The translations under genes were made by a program, and so were the position numbers. Under the pieces are notes generated by a model, which was not told where the DNA came from, searched no databases, and worked only from the letters and a program-made list of their open reading frames with translations. From contig CAZFHZ010000040.1 of the NCBI GenBank assembly GCA_964519015.1, positions 1-27,574 on the forward strand: 27,574 bases of DNA, given 5' to 3'. Positions 16,320-23,051 of the stretch are shown one piece after another. Origin of the DNA: CAZFHZ01 sp964519015. Lineage in GTDB: Bacteria; Blakebacterota; Blakebacteria; Blakebacterales; CAYUVJ01. The number at the start of each line of letters is the position of its first letter. The first letter of the stretch is position 1.

Positions 16320-19300
16320 CGCCCGGTGCGCTGCTCCACGGTCAGCACCCGGGCCACGCGGGCGGTGGCATCGGCGTTCTTGTCGGTCACGGCGACCTCG
16401 ATCCGGTAGTGGTCGGAGAAGCGGCCGGTGGGGAAGACCACCCGCATCTGGGTGCTGGTGTCGGAGAAGATGTCCTCGTAGTCGAAGCGGAGGGTGACGC
16501 TTCCCTGGCGGCGGTCGGTCGAGATCAGCCGGCCCATCAGCCCCTCCACGGTCGGCAGTTCGGCCCGCCGGTTGTCCAGCATGGTCACCGTGAAGTCGAC
16601 CTGGTAGCCGGTGGCGCCGATCTCATCCTTGGTCAGCCCGTAGATCTCCAGGTAGACGAGCAGCGGTTCCCCCAGCCCGAACCGGTCCTCGGGGAGCGGC
16701 ACGATGGCCCGGCGGCCGCGGGTGAAGTAGCCGTACTCCGGCCAGCGCCGGGCCTGGGGGAGGTCCACGATGTTGGAGGCGACGACCAGGTCGGAGAGAC
16801 GCAGGCCGCCCTCTCCGGGGGGAGTGCTCAGGGTGTCGCGGGCGGCATAGGAAGAGATCGCCCCCTGCCCCGGCACCTCCAGCGCGGCGTAGACGGGCGC
16901 CGAGGCCGGCACTTCAGCGGGGAGGGTCACGATCGGGCCGACCCAGGTCGGCCGGAAACCACCCAACCGCAGACTACGCGGCAGAGCCGCGGTGACCCGC
17001 TGGATGGGCTTCCAGTCGCCGTCGAGCAGGATCAGGTGCACGGCCGAGGAATCGGGCCCCGCCGGCGGGGGCTCCCCCGGCCGCCCGCCCAGTGGCGGGG
17101 CCAGGGCCACGGGCACGAACTCGGGGCGCCCGGCCGCATCCTGGAACCGGAACCAGGAAGCGGAAGCAGGCAGCACCGGCCGCATGCCGGCCACCCGTTC
17201 CGACTCCGGCCGCCGCTCCATCTGCTCGGTGAACTCGCTCGGCCGGGTGATGGTCACTTCGCCGCTCACATTGCCTCCGGAGAAGGTCACCGTCATATCG
17301 GGATAGCGCCAGGTCTCCTTGACCTCGTAGACCATGGTCGCAGCGATACGCTCAAAGGCCGCGAAACCCATCTCTCCCACATCGCCGCTCGTACGACCCA
17401 GCAGCTTCTTTTGGGCCTCGTCGCTCTTGTCGTTCACATCGAGCGGTTCGCCGTAACGCAGATAGATCCGGCCCCGGTGGGTCTCCCAGCCCCGCAGGCC
17501 CAAGCTGGGATTGGCGAAATGCCAGGTGGCGTAGGCAAAGCGGCGGTACTGCTCCAGCATCCGCTCGTTCAGTTCGGTGGCGAAGAGCTGGTCTTTGGCC
17601 CGCCAGAAGCGGTCGCGCTCCGCCCGGCGCTCTCCGGCCTGTTGCGCGGCCGTCGAATCCCCGCCGGCCGTCCGGGCCTCGCTCAGCAGGGGATCGGCCA
17701 CCACCCGGTCGCCCAGTCCGTAGCCTCCCTGGGAAGGAGGGAGCACCCAGCGCGGGTCGTCGACCAGGGCGAACACCTCGGGCGGGAGCCGTTCCAGGGC
17801 CGACCGGTAGTCCTTCCAGGCCTGGTCGAGCAGGCCCAGGTGCTGGAAGGCCAGGCCCCGGGCCAGCAGCGCCTCGGGGACGTGGGCTCCCTCCCGCACC
17901 AGGTAGCTCATCAGTGGTACGACCGTCGTCCATTCCCGCTGACTCAGGTAGTGGATCCCCAGCCACCAGGTGGCGAAGGCATTGTCGGGCTCCAGCACCA
18001 GCGCCTGGTGGAGCTGTTCGAGGGCCAGCGCCCGGGCCACTTCCATGGGCATCCCCTCGGAGTCGATCGGCGCTCCCCACCCGCCGGCCCGCCAGCCCTT
18101 GGCATAGTAGGCCTCCAGCCGCAACACCCCGCGCAGGGCATAGGCGTCGGCCAGGGCCGGGGCCTGCTCGAGGAGCCGTTCCAGTTCGGCGTCGGCGTAG
18201 CGGTCGAGGGTGCGGGCCTTGTAGATGCGGGCCAGGGTGAGGTGGTAACGCACGTTGTCGGGGTCGCGCCGCAGCGCTTCACGCACCCGCGCTTCGGCCA
18301 GCTGCCGTCCCCCCGGTTCCAAGGAACCGAGCAGGGCCAGCGCATCCAGGTGCCACGCCTCGGCATCGTCGGCCAGGGTGGTCCGCAGCAGCGGATCAAG
18401 CAGGGTGTGAGCCTGCTCCCCGCCGCCGGCGTCGAGCAGGGAGCGGGCTTCTTCCAGCGGGCCGACGTAGAGAGCGCGCGCTTCTTCCGGGGTGAGCCAG
18501 CCGCGGGACCGGCCGCCGGTGGTGTCGGCCCGGGCCCGTTCCCGGCGCAGCCGTTCGACGTCGGAAGGAGCGACTTCCCGGACCGGGTCGTAGACCGAGA
18601 CGAGCACGTTGGCCCGGGTGGCCGGGTCGAGCTCAACCGGCTCGAGGGAACGCGGCGGCCGCTCGTTCGGATTGGTCGGCTGGGTCGACTCCACCCAGGC
18701 CTGCACCCGCTCGGCCTCTTCACTGGTGTAGGTGGCGGTGAAGGTGCCGTCCGTGAAGAGCCGGACCTGGAGGGGTTGGAGGGCCTCGGCCACCGCCTCG
18801 CGCACGAACCAGTCGGGGTCGGCCGCCTGCCGCAGCACCAGACCGAGCGAGGCGGGATCGGCGTCCATGTCGAGGCGGAAAAGAGCCGCGGCCCGCAGGA
18901 AGCGGTCACGGGTGGGATCGGCCAGCAGCCGCCCGAGCTCTTCCCGCTGCTTTGGTTTCAGCCGTGGCGGAGGAGGCGCCCAGTACCAGGTGTCGCGCGA
19001 ACGGCGGTACCCCGGCGCGCCCCCGACCGCGAAACCGACCGTGAACTCGAGCTCACCGAGCCTCTTCTCCTCTTTGGCCGCCAGCACCGCCCGCGGGTCG
19101 GGGCGCCAGAGCCAGAACTCGTAATAGAGCCCCGGGCCGACCACGTCGGTCTCGACCTCCTTGGGCGGACCGTAGAGCACGAAGGGGGCGAGTCGGTCGT
19201 CAGGAGGTCGCAACTGGAAGCCTCCGTGGCCGAACTGCCGGCGGCCCACCTCCAGGCGAGCCAGGAAGCGGTCGCGGAACTCGTTGACGGGCGTACCGGG

Positions 19301-19531
19301 AGTGGGGTCGCGGACCGCCCAGAAGCGCTCCAGGAAGGCGTTGAGCGAGTCGGCGCCCTGGCCCGCCGCCAGCCGGAAAGCTCTCGACTCGGACTTCGAG
19401 GCCAGTTCGGAGAGGACGGTGGCGAGTTCCTCAGTGCGCGATCCGGGAGTGAGCCGGGAACCGGTGGCACACGAGGAAACCAGCGGCAGGAGCAGGCAGA
19501 GACCGATGGCGGTCCGGCAGCGCAGAGGCAC
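16316..19531 (-). CDS. GWxTD-domain TPR lipoprotein, first paralogue
   Basis: First gene of the three-gene operon; 1,071 residues from the chosen GTG at 19531. That start has GAGGAG 7 bases upstream and gives a compact lipoprotein signal (MPLRCRTAIGLCLLLPLVSS, Cys21). An in-frame ATG at 19576 has a poor ribosome binding site and adds a 15-residue hydrophilic extension. Parts in order: N-terminal GWxTD-like half (FWAVRDPTPGTPVNEFRDRF; DDRLAPFVLYGPPKEVE), a HEAT-like patch (AAALFRLDMDADPASLGLVL), TPR-like helices (EAWHLDALALLGSLEPGG to LARGLAFQHLGLLDQA), a second GWxTD half (GWETHRGRIYLRYGEPL, Trp682) and a beta-rich end (LLVYLEIYGLTKDEIGATG). It aligns with the next gene along its whole length. 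The two share the same 20 bases at their 3' ends (16335-16354 and 13138-13157). Confidence 0.86.
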   Translation of the reverse strand: MPLRCRTAIGLCLLLPLVSSCATGSRLTPGSRTEELATVLSELASKSESRAFRLAAGQGADSLNAFLERFWAVRDPTPGTPVNEFRDRFLARLEVGRRQFGHGGFQLRPPDDRLAPFVLYGPPKEVETDVVGPGLYYEFWLWRPDPRAVLAAKEEKRLGELEFTVGFAVGGAPGYRRSRDTWYWAPPPPRLKPKQREELGRLLADPTRDRFLRAAALFRLDMDADPASLGLVLRQAADPDWFVREAVAEALQPLQVRLFTDGTFTATYTSEEAERVQAWVESTQPTNPNERPPRSLEPVELDPATRANVLVSVYDPVREVAPSDVERLRRERARADTTGGRSRGWLTPEEARALYVGPLEEARSLLDAGGGEQAHTLLDPLLRTTLADDAEAWHLDALALLGSLEPGGRQLAEARVREALRRDPDNVRYHLTLARIYKARTLDRYADAELERLLEQAPALADAYALRGVLRLEAYYAKGWRAGGWGAPIDSEGMPMEVARALALEQLHQALVLEPDNAFATWWLGIHYLSQREWTTVVPLMSYLVREGAHVPEALLARGLAFQHLGLLDQAWKDYRSALERLPPEVFALVDDPRWVLPPSQGGYGLGDRVVADPLLSEARTAGGDSTAAQQAGERRAERDRFWRAKDQLFATELNERMLEQYRRFAYATWHFANPSLGLRGWETHRGRIYLRYGEPLDVNDKSDEAQKKLLGRTSGDVGEMGFAAFERIAATMVYEVKETWRYPDMTVTFSGGNVSGEVTITRPSEFTEQMERRPESERVAGMRPVLPASASWFRFQDAAGRPEFVPVALAPPLGGRPGEPPPAGPDSSAVHLILLDGDWKPIQRVTAALPRSLRLGGFRPTWVGPIVTLPAEVPASAPVYAALEVPGQGAISSYAARDTLSTPPGEGGLRLSDLVVASNIVDLPQARRWPEYGYFTRGRRAIVPLPEDRFGLGEPLLVYLEIYGLTKDEIGATGYQVDFTVTMLDNRRAELPTVEGLMGRLISTDRRQGSVTLRFDYEDIFSDTSTQMRVVFPTGRFSDHYRIEVAVTDKNADATARVARVLTVEQRTGR

Positions 19532-19575
19532 GACTCGGCTCCTCGACCCCCCTGGGGGCGCCTGCGAGGGTCCCA

Positions 19576-19616
19576 TGGAAGGGACGCCCTGCGGTCAGGC
19601 CCTGTTTACCCTTCCA
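19576..19616. repeat. 8-bp inverted repeat in the GWxTD operon leader
   Basis: TGGAAGGG (19576-19583) and CCCTTCCA (19609-19616) are exact inverted copies around a 25-base loop. With transcription from the proposed minus-strand promoter, the second arm would lie at the very 5' end of the operon mRNA. The stem might stabilise the leader. Confidence 0.4.
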
Positions 19617-19622
19617 ACGAAC

Positions 19623-19651
19623 ATGGTAGCGGTCCGGCCTTCCGGTGTCAG
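19623..19651 (-). promoter_or_regulatory. Probable promoter of the GWxTD operon
   Basis: On the minus strand, CTGACA (19646-19651; five of six matches to TTGACA) is followed after exactly 17 bases by TACCAT (19623-19628; four of six matches to TATAAT). Transcription would start near 19616, giving a leader of about 85 bases to the GTG at 19531. It is back to back with the toxin-antitoxin promoter. Confidence 0.5.
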
Positions 19652-19672
19652 TAGCGACCGCGATCATCACCC

Positions 19673-19700
19673 TGGACCGGATGACGTATACGAGTATACT
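19673..19700 (+). promoter_or_regulatory. Probable promoter of the DUF433-DUF5615 module
   Basis: TGGACC (19673-19678), 16 bases, then TATACT (19695-19700), a strong -10 match. Transcription would start near 19707, about 30 bases before the antitoxin ATG. The -10 box is contained in one copy of the GTATAC repeat, so a bound repressor would block polymerase. Confidence 0.5.
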
Positions 19701-19718
19701 ATGTATTTCATCAATACA
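19686..19718. repeat. Operator-like repeats at the DUF433-DUF5615 promoter
   Basis: Two copies of the palindrome GTATAC (19686-19691 and 19694-19699) lie 8 bases apart over the -10 box. An inverted repeat, TGTATT-N5-AATACA (19702-19718), follows directly over the likely transcription start. This AT-rich stretch stands out from its GC-rich surroundings. It suggests autoregulation by the DUF433-type antitoxin, alone or with its toxin. Confidence 0.55.
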
Positions 19719-19737
19719 GCGAACAGGAGCCCCTGTC

Positions 19738-20136
19738 ATGCCCGGTTCCCCGATCTGTACCCGGCTGCCCGAATGGCTGGCCGATGAACTATCCGAGTCC
19801 TTCCAACTCAATGGAGAGGGGGTCTCGGAAGGACTCCGGCGGATCGTCGAGGAGTGGTGGGTTGTACATCACATGTCCGAAGTCGAGTTCCGCGACGGTC
19901 CGGCCGGCCGCCGGGCCGGTCTGAAGAAGGGCCCCGACATCTGGCAGCTGATGATGATCAAGGCCGGTCTCGGCGACGACCTGGAGGTGTTGAAGGAGTA
20001 CTTCGGGGGCCTGCCCGAGGAACAGCTCCGCCAGGCGCTGGCCTACGCCGAGCTCTTCCCGGAGCGGATCGCGTGGTTCATCCGGGAGAACGAACGGGTC
20101 GAACAGTACCTGCGGGAGAAGATGGGATGGGAGTGA
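19738..20136 (+). CDS. DUF433-type antitoxin
   Basis: A 132-residue protein. Its C-terminal part carries the DUF433 helical DNA-binding pattern: GPDIWQLMMIKAGLGDDLEV, then EYFGGLPEEQLRQALAYAEL and FPERIAWFIRENE, closely like the family consensus of a wHTH with LTxEQVxAALAYYxxxPEEID. The N-terminal part (CTRLPEWLADELSESFQL) looks like a short helix region that may help dimerise. DUF433 proteins are commonly the antitoxins of DUF5615 PIN-like toxins, and here that toxin follows with a 10-base overlap. ATG at 19738 is chosen for AGGAG 8 bases upstream; the frame is open further up through the promoter. The ribosome binding site lies in a small hairpin, ACAGG-AGCC-CCTGT. Confidence 0.82.
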   Translation: MPGSPICTRLPEWLADELSESFQLNGEGVSEGLRRIVEEWWVVHHMSEVEFRDGPAGRRAGLKKGPDIWQLMMIKAGLGDDLEVLKEYFGGLPEEQLRQALAYAELFPERIAWFIRENERVEQYLREKMGWE

Positions 20137-20603
20137 GCGGCCCCGTCCGGCTTCTGCTGGATGAGAACATGGACCATCGCCTCGTGCCGGTGCTGCGCCG
20201 GGAGGGGCTGGACATCTGTGAACTGCGGGATCTCGGATTGCGGGGAGCCGACGATGCAGCCGTCCTGCGGGCGGCGCTCGTGCAGGGGTGTGTCCTCGTC
20301 ACCCGGGATCACTCCGATTTCCCCATGCTCACCCGATCCTTGATCACCCGGGGGGTCCCCTGTCCGCCGGTCCTGTTGGTACCCTCATCCTTCCCCCATC
20401 ACGATGTGGGAAGGACGGCCCGGGCCTTGATCCACTGGGTCCGGGAATTCGAACCGGAGCGTACCGCGCTCCCGGAAGGGATCACCTGGTTGACACCCGT
20501 GCCCGAGGACCGCCCGGCCGGCGGCTTCCTCCGCGAGTCGTCACCCGTACCCTATTCCACTGCCTTGAGGCGGGCCGGGATCGAGCTTCCTTCCATCGTG
20601 TAA
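20127..20603 (+). CDS. DUF5615 PIN-like toxin
   Basis: A 158-residue protein whose first 110 residues form the DUF5615 (Mut7-C/PIN-like) ribonuclease domain. Acidic residues occur in the expected blocks: LLLDENM (Asp12, Glu13), RDLGLRGADDAAVLRAA and VTRDHSDFPML. About 45 residues after the domain (ERTALPEGITWLTPVPEDRP to the end) go beyond the usual length of 110-125 and have no obvious fold. The ATG at 20127 overlaps the end of the antitoxin gene by 10 bases and has GGGAGAAG at a good distance, so translation is coupled. It should be an RNA-cutting toxin held by the DUF433 partner; the target is not known. Confidence 0.83.
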   Translation: MGVSGPVRLLLDENMDHRLVPVLRREGLDICELRDLGLRGADDAAVLRAALVQGCVLVTRDHSDFPMLTRSLITRGVPCPPVLLVPSSFPHHDVGRTARALIHWVREFEPERTALPEGITWLTPVPEDRPAGGFLRESSPVPYSTALRRAGIELPSIV

Positions 20604-20691
20604 CGCGAAGCGCCGGCCGACCGTAATGGTAGGTAGAGTGCGATCCACCCGTCCCCGATCGGGAACCTGCCCCATGGATGAGGAGTCCGAG

Positions 20692-21852
20692 ATGTCACAC
20701 GACCGGTCGACCGCCCGCTGCTTCGTTCTGCTACGTGCCGCCGCCCACGCGTCGGCGCTGCTCCTGTTCACTTCGCTGGCCATACAGGCCCAGGCTCCGG
20801 CCACCCTCACGCCGGCCGAACAGGCGCTGGCCGGGCGGGTCTCGGAGGCGCGCCTGCGGACCGACCTGACCTACCTCGCCTCCGACGAACTGGCCGGGCG
20901 GGCCACCCCCTCCCCCGGCCAGGAAGCGGCGGCCCGATACATCGCGGCCGCCTTCCAGCAGGCCGGCCTGGAACCGGCCGGCGACGAGGGCTACTTCCAG
21001 AACTCCTCCTGGAAGACCACCACCGTCGAACGGCGGGGGCGCACCTCACTCCGCCTGGTGCCCGCCGACCAGGCCCCCCCCGAGGCGGAAGGACCGGTCA
21101 TCATCCTGCGCAATGTGGTGGGACTGCTGCGCGGCTCCGATCCCGTGCTGCGCGATGAGTACGTGATCGTGTGCGCCCACTACGACCACCTCGGCATCCG
21201 CTCCGGGGCGACCCCCGACAGCATCTACAACGGCGCCGACGACAACGGCTCGGGGACGGTCACGGTGATGGAGATGGCCCGGGCCATGGCCGCCTCCGGA
21301 GAACGACCCCGCCGGAGCATCCTCTTCATCACTTGGTTCGGGGAGGAGATCGGCCTGCTCGGCTCCTCCTGGTACGCCGCCCATCCGGCTGTCCCCCTGG
21401 CCCAGACCGTCGGGGTGGTCAACCTCGAGATGACGGGGCGTACGGACGGGGACGGGGGGGACCAGACCAACCGGGTCTCCTTCACCGGTTTCGACTTCTC
21501 CGACCTGCCGGCCCTCTTCGTGCCGGTCGGACAGGCCATGGGGATCGAGGTCTTCAAGCACGAGCAGAACAGCGACCGCTACTTCTTCGCCAGTGACAAC
21601 ATTGCCCTGGCCCGCACCGGGGTGGTGGCCCACACCATCTCCGGGCTCTTCGAGTACTCCGACTACCACCGGCCGGGGGACGAGGTGTCCAAGATCGATT
21701 TCGCCGACATGACCCGGACCGCCCGCCTGCTCACCGTGGGCGTGCGGCGCCTGGCCGACCGGGAGCAGCCGCCGGCCTGGAACGCCGCCAAGGAGCAGAC
21801 CGCCCCCTTCATCGAAGCGTGGAAGAAGCTGCACGGCCTGATCTCACCGTGA
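20692..21852 (+). CDS. Secreted M28-family zinc aminopeptidase
   Basis: A 386-residue exported peptidase of family M28 (aminopeptidase Y/S type), which releases N-terminal amino acids from peptides outside the inner membrane. A signal peptide ends near residue 32 (FTSLAIQAQA). Di-zinc ligands can be placed: His163 (AHYDHLG), bridging Asp183 (ADDNGSG), Glu219 next to the catalytic Glu218 (FGEEIG), Glu246 (NLEMTGR, where Asp is the usual residue) and His326 (YSDYHRPGD). The ATG at 20692 has AGGAG 6 bases upstream and starts the signal peptide. The open frame extends 22 codons further up, but that part is hydrophilic and unlikely. It lies 88 bases after the toxin gene and is probably transcribed separately. 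Confidence 0.88.
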   Translation: MSHDRSTARCFVLLRAAAHASALLLFTSLAIQAQAPATLTPAEQALAGRVSEARLRTDLTYLASDELAGRATPSPGQEAAARYIAAAFQQAGLEPAGDEGYFQNSSWKTTTVERRGRTSLRLVPADQAPPEAEGPVIILRNVVGLLRGSDPVLRDEYVIVCAHYDHLGIRSGATPDSIYNGADDNGSGTVTVMEMARAMAASGERPRRSILFITWFGEEIGLLGSSWYAAHPAVPLAQTVGVVNLEMTGRTDGDGGDQTNRVSFTGFDFSDLPALFVPVGQAMGIEVFKHEQNSDRYFFASDNIALARTGVVAHTISGLFEYSDYHRPGDEVSKIDFADMTRTARLLTVGVRRLADREQPPAWNAAKEQTAPFIEAWKKLHGLISP

Positions 21853-21903
21853 GCGTCTCCGCTGTGCCCGGCCGCCCGGGTGACCGCAGTTCGGGCGTGA
21901 CAA

Positions 21904-21950
21904 GACCGGACGATGGCGTGTAGCAGGTAAGAGTACGTCGTCGTCCGGTC
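21904..21950. repeat. Strong 18-bp stem-loop between M28 and the truncated MDR gene
   Basis: GACCGGACGA (21904-21913) and TCGTCCGGTC (21941-21950) are exact inverted copies. As RNA the stem extends inward by eight more pairs (four Watson-Crick and four G-U), for 18 pairs closing an 11-base loop (AGCAGGUAAGA). No U-tract follows, so it is not a standard intrinsic terminator. It sits 51 bases past the M28 stop and just before the point where recognisable alcohol dehydrogenase sequence begins. It could be a processing or stability element, or a trace of a mobile or palindromic repeat. Confidence 0.6.
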
Positions 21951-21973
21951 GGAGACGTCCCCCAGGAGGCCTC

Positions 21974-22534
21974 ATGGTCCGCGCCGCCGTCTTCGCCCGG
22001 CTCTCCGGCGCCGGACAGGTAATCGTGATCGGCGCACCGCGTGACCGGCTCGAGATGGCCCTCCGTTTCGAGGCCGACCTGGCCCTCGACATCACCGCCC
22101 TGGAGCCCGCCGAACGGCTCGAGACGGTCCGGGAACGCACCGACGGGCGGGGGGCCGACGTGGTGATCGAAGCCACCGGCAGTCCGCTCGCCGTCCCCGA
22201 GGGGATGGAGCTGGCCCGCGACGGGGGCACCTATGTGATCGCCGGACAGTACACCGACGAGGGGGAGGTCACGATCAACCCGCACCGGCACATCAACCGG
22301 AAGCACCTGACCGTGAAGGGGTGCTGGGGGACGGCCTTCACCCACCTCTGGCGGGCGATCCAGGAGATGGCCCGCTACACCGACCGCTTTCCCTGGCGTG
22401 ACTTCGTGAGTCACACCTTCCCGCTGGAGGGGGCGAACGAGGCCCTGGAGGCGGTCGCCGGTCTGAAGGCGCGCAAGGCGCTGATCATACCGGGAGCGTG
22501 GCGGCCGGAGGGGGGAAGGGTGCTGATGGCATGA
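21974..22534 (+). CDS. MDR alcohol dehydrogenase lacking its N-terminal catalytic domain
   Basis: A 186-residue open frame that matches only the second half of zinc-dependent medium-chain dehydrogenases. It begins inside the first Rossmann helix (VFARLSGAGQVIVIGAPRDR), just after where the Gly-rich NAD motif should be. It continues through RGADVVIEATGSPLAVPEGM, ARDGGTYVIAGQY and the last catalytic-domain segment (FPLEGANEALEAVAG). The roughly 160-170 residues with the GroES-like fold and both zinc sites are missing, and no trace is seen upstream. A ribosome binding site (AGGAGG) does precede the ATG, so a product may be made, but it cannot be a normal dehydrogenase. A pseudogene left by a 5' deletion is most likely. 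The MauE/DoxX gene follows after 40 bases. Confidence 0.7.
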   Translation: MVRAAVFARLSGAGQVIVIGAPRDRLEMALRFEADLALDITALEPAERLETVRERTDGRGADVVIEATGSPLAVPEGMELARDGGTYVIAGQYTDEGEVTINPHRHINRKHLTVKGCWGTAFTHLWRAIQEMARYTDRFPWRDFVSHTFPLEGANEALEAVAGLKARKALIIPGAWRPEGGRVLMA

Positions 22535-22574
22535 GGAGGCCGCCGGAACACGGGAGAAGGGGAGGGCTGACGGC

Positions 22575-23051
22575 ATGACGGATTGGCTGGTCCGGTTCCT
22601 CCACCGCTGGGGAACCCCCCTGGCCGCCCGGATCACCGGGCTGGTCTTCCTGGCCGGGGTGGTGCTCAAGGTCCTCGATTGGGAGGCCACCCGCGAGGCG
22701 ATGACCGCCTACACCCTGCTCGACCCCTTCCCATCCTGGCTGGTGGCGGCCGGCAGTCTCGGCCTGGAGACCCTGGTCGCCGTCGGGCTGCTGGGGGGCC
22801 GCTGGTGGCGCCGCTGGGGGCTGCCCGCGGTGAGCGGCTTCCTCCTTGTGACGGGAGTGATCCTGGCCCTGGAGACGATGGCGGGGGGGGCCGGGGACTG
22901 CGGCTGCATCCCTTTCCTGCCGCGCGGGATCGGTTGGACCAGCACGGTCCAGAACCTGGCCGCCGCGCTCTTCTACTTCGCGCTCTGGCGTACGGTCGCC
23001 ACCGGGGAGGCGGCCGCGACCGCCCCGGACGCAGCGAACGCTACCGGATGA
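22575..23051 (+). CDS. MauE/DoxX-family membrane protein
   Basis: A 158-residue inner-membrane protein with four hydrophobic helices (about 16-34, 53-75, 82-100 and 122-140), typical of the MauE/DoxX fold. A conserved DCGCIPF motif (Cys109, Cys111) lies after the third helix, placed like the CGCF motif of MauE-like proteins, which are linked to thiol-disulfide chemistry and to methylamine dehydrogenase maturation. No mau genes are present. GGGAGGG lies about 10 bases upstream of the ATG. The last 11 bases overlap the 3' end of the opposite-strand thioredoxin-like gene. Because MauE-like proteins and thioredoxin-fold partners are often neighbours, the two may act together. Confidence 0.78.
   Translation: MTDWLVRFLHRWGTPLAARITGLVFLAGVVLKVLDWEATREAMTAYTLLDPFPSWLVAAGSLGLETLVAVGLLGGRWWRRWGLPAVSGFLLVTGVILALETMAGGAGDCGCIPFLPRGIGWTSTVQNLAAALFYFALWRTVATGEAAATAPDAANATG

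Noticed and set aside
19532..19576. ATG at 19576 as start of the first GWxTD gene
   Set aside because: It would add 15 hydrophilic residues before the lipoprotein signal and has a weak ribosome binding site. The GTG at 19531 has GAGGAG at 7 bases. It is not fully excluded.
16295..19654. 1,119-codon plus-strand open frame opposite the first GWxTD gene
   Set aside because: It is antisense to a clearly coding gene. The translation is rich in Gly, Arg, Pro, His and Gln with no domain. Long antisense frames are expected at this GC content.
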